DNA of 64,000 nucleotides from Hymenobacter ginkgonis (GCF_009755225.1 NZ_WQKZ01000002.1:434001-498000); one strand, 5' to 3'. Shown: positions 50,087 to 58,885, counted from the stretch's first letter. The notes: a model not told the origin generated them from the letters alone. Made by a program: numbers and translations.

Positions 50087-52648
50087 ATGAAAAACCCCCA
50101 AGACCCCGCCGCCCCCCGCGCCGCTCGCGCGAAGGCAGCAACTTCTTCTAAGGCTACCCCCGCTGCTTCGGCTGGCCTAAGCCAAGACCTCGTGTATCGT
50201 CAATTTGCCGATAACCCGGGCAAGGTGCTAGCCTACCGGCAGCTCTCGCGCCGTCTCGGTATTACTACCAAAGCGCAGCGTGAGGAGCTATTTACTCACC
50301 TCAAAGACCTTCGCCAATCAGGCAGCTTAGAGCTGCTGCAGAACGACGAATACCGGCTGGCTAGCCCTGCTGAGCAGCCCGCGCCTACGGCCACCGCCAA
50401 GGGCCGCAAGACTACTAAAAAAGCAACGGCCCCTACCCCCTCCGCTTCGGTAGAGCCAGCGCTCGAAGAAGAATTTGGCCAAGACCCAATTATTCACCGG
50501 CGCCGCTCAGCAGGGTTCGACTACGTAGGCGATGGCCCCGACCGCCGACCCCAGCGCGATGCTAATACCGTTATTGGTACGGTAGCACTTGCTACCCCCC
50601 GCTTCGCCTTTGTGGTGCGCGAGGATGGTGAAGGCGACGATATCCGCGTCTTCACCGACCAGCTGCGCTACGCCCTTGATGGCGACCTGGTGCGGGTGCG
50701 CCTGCGGGGTGTGCGCGACGGCCGCCTCACCGGCGATGTGGTAGAAGTGCTCAAGCGACAGCGTTCCGAAGTAGTGGGCCGCCTGCAAGTGCAGGGCTCT
50801 ATTGGCTTTGTGAAACCGGACAACCGCAAGTCGTATTTCGACGTGATGGTGCCGCCCCATGAGCTGCACGACTCGCGCAACGGCGACAAAGTACTGGTGC
50901 GCATCACCGAGTTTCCGGACCACGATGCGCAGGGCCGCAACCCGGTTGGTACCATCGTGCGCAACTTCGGCGCGGCTGGCCAGAACGAGGCGGAGATAAA
51001 CGCCATCATGGCGGAGTTCGGCCTACCCTTCGAATTTCCGTCGGCGGTAGAAGAGGAAGCCGATGCCATCCCGACTACCATCACGAAGGAAGAAATAGCT
51101 AAGCGCCGCGACTTCCGCGACATTCTCACCTTTACCATCGACCCGGCCGATGCCAAGGACTTTGACGATGCCCTAAGCTTGCGGACGCTTGAGAACGGCC
51201 ACTACGAGGTGGGCGTGCACATCGCCGATGTGACCCACTACGTGCGTCTTGGCACCGAGCTAGAACGCGAGGGTAAGAGCCGGGCGACCTCAGTGTATCT
51301 CGTAGACCGCGTGATTCCGATGCTGCCTGAGAACCTCTCCAATGGCCTTTGCTCGCTACGGCCTAATGAGGACAAGCTGACTTTTTCGGCGGTATTTGAG
51401 CTTGATGAAAAGGGCAAGCTGCACGAGTCGTGGTTCGGTAAAACGGTTATCCACTCCGACCGTCGCTTCAGCTACGAGGAGGCGCAAGAGCGCATCGAAA
51501 CTGGCGAAGGCGACTACGCTGCCGAAGTGAATTTGCTCAACAGCCTGGCTAAAAAGCTTTCGGCCGAGCGCTTCCGCAAGGGCGCCATTAGCTTTGAAAC
51601 GCAGGAGGTGAAATTCAAACTGGGTGAAGACGGCAAGCCACTCGGCGTGTATGTGAAGGAGCGCAAGGACGCGCACAAGCTTATTGAGGAGTTTATGCTG
51701 CTCGCCAACAAGCGGGTTGCCGAGTACGTGTTTGGCCTCAAAAAAACCAAGCCGCGCTTCACCATGGTGTACCGCACCCACGATGCGCCTGACCCCGACC
51801 GCCTCGAAAACTTCGCCCTCTTTGCCCAGAAATTCGGCCACAAGCTAAACCTGAGCAATCCCAAAAAAGTCAGCACCGAGCTCAATAAGCTGAGCACCGA
51901 AGTGGTGGGCAAGCCCGAGCAAAACGTGATTCAGGGCTTGGCCATTCGGTCGATGTCGAAGGCCATCTATACCACTGAGCCGCTAGGGCACTTCGGGCTT
52001 GCATTTGCGCACTACTCGCACTTCACGTCGCCCATCCGCCGCTACCCCGACATGATGGCCCACCGCCTGCTGGAGTACTACCTCAACGGTGGCAAGAACG
52101 TGGCCAATGAGCCCGTGGAGGAGGCCTGCAAGCACTCGTCGGCCCGCGAGAAGCTGGCAGCAAATGCCGAGCGAGCCAGCATCAAATACAAGCAGGTCGA
52201 GTACATCGGCTCGCACATTGGCGAAGAGTTTACGGGCGTGGTTTCGGGCCTCACCGAGCGCGGCATATACGTCGAGATTGAAGCCAACAAGTGTGAGGGA
52301 ATGATTCGCATTAGTGACATTCCGGGCGACACGTTCGAGTTGGATAAGGAAAACTACCGCATTGTGGGCCGCGGCTCGAAGCGTATTATTCAGTTCGGCG
52401 ACGAGCTGCAAGTCATCGTGACTTCGGCCAATTTACTCGACCGCACCATCGACATGGAGCTAGTTGATAATCGCCCGGAGCACGTGAAGCAGCGCGAGCG
52501 CGCCGAGCGTGAAGCCGGCCGGGGGGGTAGGGGCCGCAGTGACCGCGGCGGCGACCGGAGTGGCAAAAGCAGCGGTGGCGGCTACAAAGGCAGCGGCGGT
52601 AAGAGCGGCGGCCGGGGTGGGCGAGAAGGTGGCAAAAGCCGACGCTAA
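50087..52648 (+). CDS. rnr: Ribonuclease R
   Basis: Processive 3'-5' exoribonuclease of 853 residues from the ATG at 50087. An Ala/Lys/Thr-rich N terminus and a helical winged-helix region (LVYRQFADNPGKVLAYRQLSRRLG) precede cold-shock-type RNA-binding domains. The RNB catalytic domain shows FTIDPADAKDFDDALSL (metal-binding aspartates), VGVHIADVTHYV, and SHFTSPIRRYPDMMAHRLLEYY. An S1 domain (GEEFTGVVSGLTERGIYVEIEANKCEGMI) is followed by an Arg/Gly-rich basic tail (GRGGRGRSDRGGDRSGKSSG) likely to bind RNA. About 200 bp upstream carry no gene. Firm. Confidence 0.96.
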   Translation: MKNPQDPAAPRAARAKAATSSKATPAASAGLSQDLVYRQFADNPGKVLAYRQLSRRLGITTKAQREELFTHLKDLRQSGSLELLQNDEYRLASPAEQPAPTATAKGRKTTKKATAPTPSASVEPALEEEFGQDPIIHRRRSAGFDYVGDGPDRRPQRDANTVIGTVALATPRFAFVVREDGEGDDIRVFTDQLRYALDGDLVRVRLRGVRDGRLTGDVVEVLKRQRSEVVGRLQVQGSIGFVKPDNRKSYFDVMVPPHELHDSRNGDKVLVRITEFPDHDAQGRNPVGTIVRNFGAAGQNEAEINAIMAEFGLPFEFPSAVEEEADAIPTTITKEEIAKRRDFRDILTFTIDPADAKDFDDALSLRTLENGHYEVGVHIADVTHYVRLGTELEREGKSRATSVYLVDRVIPMLPENLSNGLCSLRPNEDKLTFSAVFELDEKGKLHESWFGKTVIHSDRRFSYEEAQERIETGEGDYAAEVNLLNSLAKKLSAERFRKGAISFETQEVKFKLGEDGKPLGVYVKERKDAHKLIEEFMLLANKRVAEYVFGLKKTKPRFTMVYRTHDAPDPDRLENFALFAQKFGHKLNLSNPKKVSTELNKLSTEVVGKPEQNVIQGLAIRSMSKAIYTTEPLGHFGLAFAHYSHFTSPIRRYPDMMAHRLLEYYLNGGKNVANEPVEEACKHSSAREKLAANAERASIKYKQVEYIGSHIGEEFTGVVSGLTERGIYVEIEANKCEGMIRISDIPGDTFELDKENYRIVGRGSKRIIQFGDELQVIVTSANLLDRTIDMELVDNRPEHVKQRERAEREAGRGGRGRSDRGGDRSGKSSGGGYKGSGGKSGGRGGREGGKSRR

Positions 52649-52684
52649 CCTTTTGCTTTATTCGTAAGCTGTCTGAATGAGCAT

Positions 52685-52765
52685 AACGAAAGGACGCGTG
52701 GCCGTCTCTCTTACTCGCAGGGGCAGTAACCCAGTAAGGAGAGTCGGACCACGCGTCCTTTCGTT
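52685..52765. repeat. Long imperfect hairpin downstream of rnr
   Basis: AACGAAAGGACGCGTGG (52685-52701) and its exact complement (52749-52765) form the outer stem; GTCTCTCTTACT / AGTAAGGAGAGTC extends it inward. It ends 41 bp before the prenyl synthase GTG. Probably transcript-terminating or a small palindromic element; different in sequence from the GAACGTCA family. Confidence 0.75.
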
Positions 52766-52806
52766 GAGCTCGCTATGACACCCGTGTTTAACCGACCTTT
52801 GCCCCT

Positions 52807-53778
52807 GTGCAACCCGACCCATCTTCCCTCCTTCAGCAAGCATTAAGAGAGCTTGACTACGGCCAGCAGCCCGCCAACCTGTACGACCCGATTCGGTACA
52901 TCATGAGCCTTGGTGGCAAGCGCCTGCGGCCTTTGCTAACCCTACTCGGCGGCCAGCTTTTCACCGATGAGCTAGGTCCGCTGGTGAAGCCCGCGCTGGC
53001 CACCGAAGTCTTCCACAACTTCACACTCCTACACGATGACTTGATGGACCAGGCGCCGTTGCGCCGCGGCCAGCCTACAGTGCACGAAAAATGGAATGCC
53101 AATGTGGCCATCCTCTCGGGCGATGTGATGCTGGTACGTGCCTACGAATTGCTCTTCGAAAACGTATCCCTACCCCTGCTTCCACAGGTATTGCGGCGCT
53201 TCTCCCAAACGGCGGCTGAGGTCTGCGAGGGCCAGCAGTGGGACATGAATTTTGAAACGGAAACGACCGTCACCATCCCGCAGTACCTCGACATGATTCG
53301 GCTGAAGACGGCCGTGCTGCTTGGTTTTGCCTTGGAATTAGGCGCCACGCTGGCCGGCGCTTCCGCTACCGATGCCGAGCACCTGCGGCAATTCGGCACC
53401 GATATTGGCCTGGCTTTCCAGCTGCGCGACGACCTGCTTGACGTGTATGGCGACGCCGCTACCTTCGGCAAGCGGGTAGGCGGCGACATTATCTCTGATA
53501 AGAAAACGTTTCTTCTGCTTACTGCGCTGGCCCAGGCTACAGCTGCGCAGCAGGCTACGCTGGCCCAATACCTTGGCCAGCCCATTCTCGATGCCGAAGC
53601 CAAAGTGCAGGCCGTGCGGGCCATCTACGACGAGCTGCATATCCGCCCTCAGACGGAGGCACTCATCAACGAATACTTCCAAGCAGCCCTGCAGCATTTG
53701 GAGCGCGTAGCAGCTCCGGCAGCACGCAAGCAGCCCCTTCATCACCTCGCGCTCCAGCTCATGGACCGCGAAAACTAA
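52807..53778 (+). CDS. Polyprenyl (isoprenoid) diphosphate synthase
   Basis: Trans-prenyltransferase of 323 residues, GTG start at 52807. The first aspartate-rich motif is LLHDDLMDQAPLRRG (77-81), the second LAFQLRDDLLDVYGD (about 208), with GGKRLRP at 37-43 and the Lys of ISDKKTF. Condenses isopentenyl diphosphate with allylic diphosphates. The residues before the first motif (EVFHNFTL) have bulky aromatic side chains, which usually limits chain length to C15-C20, so farnesyl or geranylgeranyl diphosphate is more likely than longer chains; this is inference. Rhomboid gene follows 6 bp later. Confidence 0.92.
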   Translation: MQPDPSSLLQQALRELDYGQQPANLYDPIRYIMSLGGKRLRPLLTLLGGQLFTDELGPLVKPALATEVFHNFTLLHDDLMDQAPLRRGQPTVHEKWNANVAILSGDVMLVRAYELLFENVSLPLLPQVLRRFSQTAAEVCEGQQWDMNFETETTVTIPQYLDMIRLKTAVLLGFALELGATLAGASATDAEHLRQFGTDIGLAFQLRDDLLDVYGDAATFGKRVGGDIISDKKTFLLLTALAQATAAQQATLAQYLGQPILDAEAKVQAVRAIYDELHIRPQTEALINEYFQAALQHLERVAAPAARKQPLHHLALQLMDREN

Positions 53779-53784
53779 TTCCCC

Positions 53785-54423
53785 GTGTCTTTTCCTATCC
53801 TGCTGCTTATCGGCCTCACGGTCGCCGCTTCCGCCTACGCCTGGTCAAACCGCGACCTCATGGAAGCCTGGGTTATGCAGCCCTACGTGATTGCCCGCTC
53901 GGGTCAATGGTACCGCCTGCTCACCTCCGGTTTCCTACATGCCGACTGGAGCCATTTGCTCTTCAACATGTTTGCCTTTTACTCTTTCAGCCCCGTAGTG
54001 CTGGCCACATTAGCCCAAGGCTACGGGTCAGGGGTAGGGCTGGCCTTGTTCCTGCTGCTCTATCTAGGGGGGATTATCATCTCCGATTTGCCTACATATT
54101 TTCGGCACCGCGACGACCGTAACTACCGTAGCTTGGGGGCCTCGGGGGGGGTAGCCTCAGTGTTATTTGCCAGCATACTCCTGTTTCCAGTTAATAGCCA
54201 TGGAGGCGGCATCATCATTTTCCCGCTGCCCTTTCCTATTCAACCGTTTCTTTTTGGTTTCCTATACCTGGCCTATTCGTGGTTCATGGGCCGCCGCCAA
54301 GGCGACAACATTAACCACGATGCGCACTTTTATGGGGCACTTTTCGGGGTATTACTCATCTCGGCGCTCGTACCGGGCGTACTACCTCAGTTTATGCAAC
54401 AAATCATTAATTATGTTAGTTAA
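53785..54423 (+). CDS. Rhomboid family intramembrane serine protease
   Basis: A 212-residue polytopic protease with a GTG start at 53785. The catalytic Ser is in GASGGVASV (Ser 120) and the His in HDAHFYGALFG (His 181); the conserved HADWSHLLFNMFAF segment (52-65) shapes the site. Six hydrophobic segments match the minimal rhomboid core. It cleaves membrane-protein helices near the outer surface of the inner membrane; substrates are unknown. Starts 6 bp after the prenyl synthase stop, so probably in one transcript. GC content begins to fall from here to about 58.9 kb. Confidence 0.93.
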   Translation: MSFPILLLIGLTVAASAYAWSNRDLMEAWVMQPYVIARSGQWYRLLTSGFLHADWSHLLFNMFAFYSFSPVVLATLAQGYGSGVGLALFLLLYLGGIIISDLPTYFRHRDDRNYRSLGASGGVASVLFASILLFPVNSHGGGIIIFPLPFPIQPFLFGFLYLAYSWFMGRRQGDNINHDAHFYGALFGVLLISALVPGVLPQFMQQIINYVS

Positions 54424-54517
54424 GCATTTAATAATCAACAACTTAATCTAAAAAGGCGACCTAAATTTGATTCTTTGCGTAAAGGCGTGAACACCACACT
54501 CTTCTTCACCTCTTCTC

Positions 54518-54787
54518 ATGCGCCGTTTATCCTTACTAGCCGCCCGCCTTTCGCCGGCCGCCCTGCTACCACTGCTTCTCCTGATTAGTAGCTGCAGCCG
54601 CTACAACAACAATGGCTCGCTTAGCATCGCTGGCGTCCTCTACTTGATACTTGCCATCTATGCGTTGGTTAGTTTGCTCAAGCAAGACTGGTCGTTGGGC
54701 AAGAAGCTTATCTGGGGCGTCATCATCTGGTTCTTTCCCATCGGTGGCTCTATTATCTACTTGCTGTTTTCAGGTCGTAGCAACTAA
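54518..54787 (+). CDS. Small PLDc_N-domain membrane lipoprotein
   Basis: An 89-residue protein. A signal peptide (LSPAALLPLLLLISSC) with Cys 26 as likely lipidation site precedes a PLDc_N-like module: LYLILAIYALVSLLKQDWSL, KKLIWGVIIWFFPIGGSIIYLLF, two membrane helices with the typical P-x-G-x-x-x-Y motif. That module usually sits at the front of cardiolipin synthases but also stands alone in Bacteroidota. No phospholipase domain follows, so it is not an enzyme. Followed by a strong terminator. Confidence 0.82.
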   Translation: MRRLSLLAARLSPAALLPLLLLISSCSRYNNNGSLSIAGVLYLILAIYALVSLLKQDWSLGKKLIWGVIIWFFPIGGSIIYLLFSGRSN

Positions 54788-54821
54788 GGTTTAGTGAGCT
54801 TCTAGACCTGTTCTTCAAACA

Positions 54822-54860
54822 ACAAAAAACCCTTAGTCTAACTGACTAAGGGTTTTTTGT
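54822..54860. terminator. Bidirectional intrinsic terminator
   Basis: AAAAAACCCTTAGTC, loop TAACT, GACTAAGGG and TTTTTT between convergent genes. Confidence 0.9.
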
Positions 54861-54900
54861 TGCTTATACTTACAGCTGTCGAGCGAGCAACAGGTTGTTC

Positions 54901-55524
54901 CTATTTCAGCAGGTGTTGCTTTTCTAGTCGGGCCACGCCCTGGGCTAGTTCGCCAGCATTCGTAATCTGCTTGGCCTGCCAGTGGCCATCAGCTTGTTTG
55001 TGCAGCTTCACTTCTACCACCATTGTAGTGTCGTAGCGTGGCTGCGTGAACTCCAATCCCACCAATGCATCATCACCCTTTTCAGTTGTGTATTTGATGC
55101 CTTTAAACTTGCTATCGGGACTTACCACATGCCCTGCCAGCCCCAAGAACGACAGGTTAATGAGTCGCTTCGGAGCCGCTGCTTGCGCTGCCTCTATAGA
55201 ACCAGTTTCGATGTAGCGTTGCACTTCGTTGTGCGCAGCTTTGGCCAGTTGGGGCTTCAGCAAGCGTAAGCCCCCGTGCAGCGCAAAGCTACCGCCGGGC
55301 ACGAGCGCCGTCAATAGATTACTCTGGTTTGCTACATCATCTACGAGGTGGCTCGTTAAGGCGTCCACATCTACGTAGCGTTCAAAAGCTGCTACATCGT
55401 GCGTTTGCGTGGCGGCTGCAGCTTGTAGCAGCGCATACTCAGGGCCTTTCTTTAGGGAGTTGTAGTAGTAATAACCACCGGCTGCTACAGCCATCAGTAG
55501 TATAAGTAAAAGAATTCGCTTCAT
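54901..55524 (-). CDS. DUF2939-family membrane-anchored protein
   Basis: A 207-residue protein from the ATG at 55524 (MKRILLLILLMAVAAGGYYYYNS): one N-terminal helix as signal anchor, then a soluble domain with the DUF2939 pattern (GPEYALLQAAAATQTHDVAAFERYVDVDALTSHLVDDV) and strands near the C terminus (DTTMVVEVKLHKQADGHWQAKQI). Function of the family is unknown. The domain should face the periplasm. Divergent from the GDPD gene with about 100 bp between. Confidence 0.8.
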   Translation of the reverse strand: MKRILLLILLMAVAAGGYYYYNSLKKGPEYALLQAAAATQTHDVAAFERYVDVDALTSHLVDDVANQSNLLTALVPGGSFALHGGLRLLKPQLAKAAHNEVQRYIETGSIEAAQAAAPKRLINLSFLGLAGHVVSPDSKFKGIKYTTEKGDDALVGLEFTQPRYDTTMVVEVKLHKQADGHWQAKQITNAGELAQGVARLEKQHLLK

Positions 55525-55625
55525 GTAAAAAACTAAAAGGGTAACGTAGACCTCAATCAAGTAAAACGTGTGCAAATCTACTGGACTGGTCGGCTGCCCC
55601 TGCGCCTTGATGCGTACAATAGTGC

Positions 55626-56486
55626 ATGGCTTTTCCTACCCCTCCCTATCGCCCCGAGGTGCACGGCCACCGGGGCTGCCGGGGCTTATTTCCCGAAAAC
55701 ACGCTGCCAGCCTTCTTGCATGCCCTATCGCTTGGTGTCGACGTGCTAGAGTTGGATGTCGTGGTGTCAGCCGACCATCAGGTAGTCGTGTCACACGAAC
55801 CTTGGTTATCAGCCCGCTTGGGTACTGGTCCTCATGGGGAGGAAATAGACCCTGCTCACGAGCGCAGCTTCAACCTTTACCAACTGCCATACACTACTAT
55901 TCGACGCTGCGTAGTGGGTGATAAGCCGCATCCAGATTTTCCTAGCCAGCAGCTTATAGCTAGTTACCGGCCCTTGCTAAATGAAGTGATTCAAGTGGTC
56001 GAAAACGCTTGTCAGCAGCTCGGCCGCCTTCCTATTAGTTATTCAATCGAAGTAAAAAGTGAGCCTGCGAGCGACGGTGTTTTTCATCCTTCACCCATTC
56101 CTTTTGTGGAATTAGTGCTGGCCGAAATTTATGCTACCGCCATCCTTCCCCGCACCACACTGCTCAGCTTCGACGCACGCATTCTACAAGCCGCTCGGTT
56201 GCAGGCGCCGGCCCTTAAACTTTGCCTACTGGTTGAAAGTGACGAGCCCTTTGCAGAATTACTGCGAAACTTAGGTTTTGTCCCCGATGCATTGGGACCT
56301 GCGTTCGAGCTGTTATCCGTCGAGAAACTGCGAGCGTTACACACTGCCTATCCTACTCTTCGCATAGTGCCTTGGACAGTTAATGAGCTCCTCGATATGA
56401 CCTGCACTATCGAGTGGGGAGTGGCGGGCATTACTACTGATTACCCTGACCGGCTACTTAGCTTATTATACCTGATGACAGCCTAG
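55626..56486 (+). CDS. Glycerophosphodiester phosphodiesterase
   Basis: A 286-residue GDPD-family hydrolase that splits glycerophosphodiesters to an alcohol and glycerol-3-phosphate. Catalytic motifs: HGHRGCRGLFPENTLPAF (HR at 15-16, EN at 24-25), DVLELDVVVSADHQVVVSHEP with metal-binding Glu/Asp and the second His, YSIEVKSE (metal Glu and Lys), and the C-terminal VPWTVNEL plus GITTDYPDRL. No signal peptide is evident, so it acts in the cytoplasm. GC content and codon use are lower than in the first 50 kb. Confidence 0.93.
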   Translation: MAFPTPPYRPEVHGHRGCRGLFPENTLPAFLHALSLGVDVLELDVVVSADHQVVVSHEPWLSARLGTGPHGEEIDPAHERSFNLYQLPYTTIRRCVVGDKPHPDFPSQQLIASYRPLLNEVIQVVENACQQLGRLPISYSIEVKSEPASDGVFHPSPIPFVELVLAEIYATAILPRTTLLSFDARILQAARLQAPALKLCLLVESDEPFAELLRNLGFVPDALGPAFELLSVEKLRALHTAYPTLRIVPWTVNELLDMTCTIEWGVAGITTDYPDRLLSLLYLMTA

Positions 56487-56628
56487 TACCTGTATTATAA
56501 AATAATTGTTACACGCTATTTCAGTCACCCTTTACAGATATTGTAATAGTCTTTACATTATTTTGATTTCGTATCATATGTAAAGCATTGAGCGCTTAAC
56601 CTCATAATTTGTTTTATCTTGATACACA

Positions 56629-56647
56629 TTACATCTTTGTAGTGTAA
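56629..56647. promoter_or_regulatory. Candidate operator TTACA-N9-TGTAA
   Basis: An inverted repeat TTACA...TGTAA 21 bp before the HTH gene start; more TTACA/TGTAA half sites occur from 56537 to 56585 and inside the gene. Possible autoregulatory sites; unproven. Confidence 0.4.
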
Positions 56648-56667
56648 CTCATATAATCAACCTACCC

Positions 56668-57054
56668 ATGCCTCATCAGGGTGAAATACTGCAGGAAGCC
56701 ATCAAAAACAGTGGTATCTCCATTACGCGTATCGTGGAAGAGTTGGGTATTACACGTCCGACTATTTACCGTAAATTCAAGGACGAAACACTCGATGCTA
56801 ATTTTGTAAAGAGCGTTGGTCAAATTATCGGACACGATTTTTCTGTTGACTTTACACTATTGCAACAATCCACATTGCCATTTGCAACATCAAATGTAAA
56901 GTCAGTAGTTGTACCCAACGTTACATCTCGTGTTGCATTGCCAACTAATGCTGATGCAGACTTTTCTAGGCAGCTTTTAGCCCTCCAAACTAAATATATC
57001 GCGCTGCTAGAGGCCTATAATGAGTTGCTATTGAAAGTGTATGGTCCCAAGTAA
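56668..57054 (+). CDS. Small helix-turn-helix DNA-binding protein
   Basis: A 128-residue protein. Residues about 8-50 form a HTH: EILQEAIKNSGISITRIVEE, then LGITRPTIYRKFKDETLDANF, closest to Cro/XRE or Fis-like helices. A Ser/Val/Thr-rich linker (about 70-95) leads to a predicted C-terminal coiled helix (FSRQLLALQTKYIALLEAYNELLLKVYG) suited to dimerisation. Its DNA is clearly more A/T-rich than its neighbours, and the 180 bp upstream even more so, which could mean transfer or an origin-proximal bias. The stop is 6 bp before a parS-like site. Role unknown. Confidence 0.75.
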   Translation: MPHQGEILQEAIKNSGISITRIVEELGITRPTIYRKFKDETLDANFVKSVGQIIGHDFSVDFTLLQQSTLPFATSNVKSVVVPNVTSRVALPTNADADFSRQLLALQTKYIALLEAYNELLLKVYGPK

Positions 57055-57060
57055 CAAAAA

Positions 57061-57076
57061 TGTTTCACGTGGAACA
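57061..57076. other. parS: parS-like centromere site (ParB-binding)
   Basis: The minus strand reads TGTTCCACGTGAAACA, an exact match to the parS consensus TGTTNCACGTGAAACA. It is embedded in a wider near-palindrome (CAAAAATGTT...AACATTTTTG) that could also act as terminator for the HTH gene. Proximity to recF and the DnaA-box cluster supports a segregation role. parA/parB are not in the window. Confidence 0.75.
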
Positions 57077-57332
57077 TTTTTGTGTATTAGTGAATCATCA
57101 CTTGTCTACCTCCTTTAATGGAATGTGAGGAGACGCTTTAACCAGCCAATGTGAGTTCCGATGAATCGCTAGCATGTCTCTTTACACCTCTCAAATTATT
57201 GTCGCAGTAGAGCAATCCTAACTAAATACAGTTACCCGAAATGGTGGACAAGCTTATTGTTGCAGCGCAAGCAAAGTGGAGTTCAATATCTAGCAAAGCC
57301 ACTGAGTTGACTTTATTAAAAAGGAAGCAGTT

Positions 57333-57650
57333 CTATAAAAAGACGACTTCCGTTACCACTTGGGAGCCGACTTCAGTATTGAGCATCTCTAGCACGAGAG
57401 TCTTTGCCATCACTAGTTCGTGCTTGAGCGGTGCAGAAGTAAGGCGTACAAAAAGCTTTCCCTTGCTTACATATACCTCTTTTGTTTTGAGTGCAACGGC
57501 TTTGCCCATCACACGCTCCCAGCTAGCCACTACCGTTACTTCATTGAGCTTGCCTCCGAGGCGGTATGCTCGTACTAGCGCCTCCAGTCCTTCTTTTAGT
57601 GGAATGATGTCGGCGCGACGAGCAGTGGGAGAGGGGGTAGGCTTTTTCAC
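57333..57650 (-). CDS. dciA: DUF721 / DciA-type protein (putative replicative helicase loader)
   Basis: A 105-residue protein with a GTG start at 57650 (in-frame stops lie just upstream). The DUF721 core runs LKEGLEALVRAYRLGGKLNE, VTVVASWERVMGKAVALKTK, and LFVRLTSAPLKHELVMAKTLVLEMLN. DUF721 proteins include DciA, which interacts with the replicative helicase DnaB in bacteria lacking DnaC. Position directly after recF on the same strand, 110 bp apart, is the arrangement seen in many Bacteroidota. The 256 bp between its end and the parS-like site hold no recognised gene. Confidence 0.82.
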   Translation of the reverse strand: MKKPTPSPTARRADIIPLKEGLEALVRAYRLGGKLNEVTVVASWERVMGKAVALKTKEVYVSKGKLFVRLTSAPLKHELVMAKTLVLEMLNTEVGSQVVTEVVFL

Positions 57651-57760
57651 AAAAACAGGCTGGCTTAGTCATCATGCGTGACCTTACATAAGGCCAGCAG
57701 TGCGTGCACTTCCGATGCCCAAAAGTACGACTTAGGTCTCCCGAAATGGGTGTTAGTAGA

Positions 57761-58885
57761 TTAGACAGGTTCCACAGTACCGCCCTGAACGCGGAAGCGC
57801 AAGATGTCACTGCCCACGCCAGCTAAGGCCTCATCTGTACGCGCCAAATTAGTATCGGTAAGAAATACCTGCCCGAAGGTATGGTCGGCTACCAGTTCAA
57901 GCAGGCGTGCTATTCGCTTGTCATCGAGCCGGTCAAATATATCATCAAGCAATAGCAATGGCTTGGCGGGAGAAGAACTGCCAGTGGCCTGCGTAGACAG
58001 CAATTCAAACTGAGCCAACTTAAGCGCAATAACAAATGATTTTTGCTGCCCTTGAGAAGCGTAGCTCTTGACGGGCATCTCATCCATGAGAAAAACAAAA
58101 TCGTCGCGATGAGGACCCGTGGTGCTACGCTGCAAAACTTGGTCACGGCGCTCGTTAGCTAATAGTAGGTGTCGAAAATTTTGGCCGGGCAATTGACTTT
58201 TATATTCTAGTAAAACTTGCTCACGGCCATCAGCGAGCTGAGCGTAATGCCGCTGAAAGACTGGAATAAATTGGGTAAGAAAATCAGCCCGTCGTAGTGA
58301 TAGGCTTTCACCCAAGGGAGCCAGTTGGTCGTCGAGCGCCTGTAGGTAGAGCGTATCGAAGCCGTGGCTGCCTACGCCTTGCTTAAGCGTAGCATTACGC
58401 TGGCGCAATAAGCCATTATACTGGATAAGGAGTTCAAGAAATTCGTGGTCGAGCTGCGACTGTAAGCTATCGAAATAGCGCCGCCGTTCCTCGCTTCCTT
58501 GGCGTATAAGGTCGGTGTCGTAAGGGGAAATGAGAACTGCCGGATAGCGGCCGATGTGGTCAGCCATGCGGTCGTAGGGTTGCTTATCGTGCGTAATAAT
58601 CTTCTTTTGACCAACTCGCAGGCTTACCTGAATAGTCTCGGGACGTTCTAATACGGGGGCCGAGAACTTGCCCTTAACTACAAAAAAGTCGGCGCCTTGC
58701 TTGATAGATTGCGCATCAAGGCTAGTGAACGCGCTCTTGGTAAGAGCTAAGTAATGGATAGCATCAAGCAGATTAGTCTTGCCACTGCCATTATCGCCGA
58801 TAAAGCAATTAATGCCGGAGCAAAAAGCTAGATTGGCCTCGTCGTAGTTCTTAAAAAATAGCAGGTGAAGTTGGTCGAGCGTCAT
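57761..58885 (-). CDS. recF: DNA replication and repair protein RecF
   Basis: An SMC-like ATPase of 374 residues that works with RecO and RecR to load RecA at gaps. Walker A is FIGDNGSGKTNLLDAIHYLAL (about 28-48), the signature region lies around TGPHRDDFVFLMDE and SQGQQKSFVIALKLAQF, and Walker B/D-loop is PLLLLDDIFDRLDDKR. The N terminus LHLLFFKNYDEANLAFCSG fits RecF. It is divergent from pdhA across 78 bp that contain a palindrome. RecF genes are often near the origin, in keeping with the rest of the window. Confidence 0.95.
   Translation of the reverse strand: MTLDQLHLLFFKNYDEANLAFCSGINCFIGDNGSGKTNLLDAIHYLALTKSAFTSLDAQSIKQGADFFVVKGKFSAPVLERPETIQVSLRVGQKKIITHDKQPYDRMADHIGRYPAVLISPYDTDLIRQGSEERRRYFDSLQSQLDHEFLELLIQYNGLLRQRNATLKQGVGSHGFDTLYLQALDDQLAPLGESLSLRRADFLTQFIPVFQRHYAQLADGREQVLLEYKSQLPGQNFRHLLLANERRDQVLQRSTTGPHRDDFVFLMDEMPVKSYASQGQQKSFVIALKLAQFELLSTQATGSSSPAKPLLLLDDIFDRLDDKRIARLLELVADHTFGQVFLTDTNLARTDEALAGVGSDILRFRVQGGTVEPV

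Noticed and set aside
57241..57681. A 146-codon + strand frame
   Set aside because: It is antisense to the DUF721/DciA-type gene, which has clear family sequence, and is Ser/Thr-rich without motifs.
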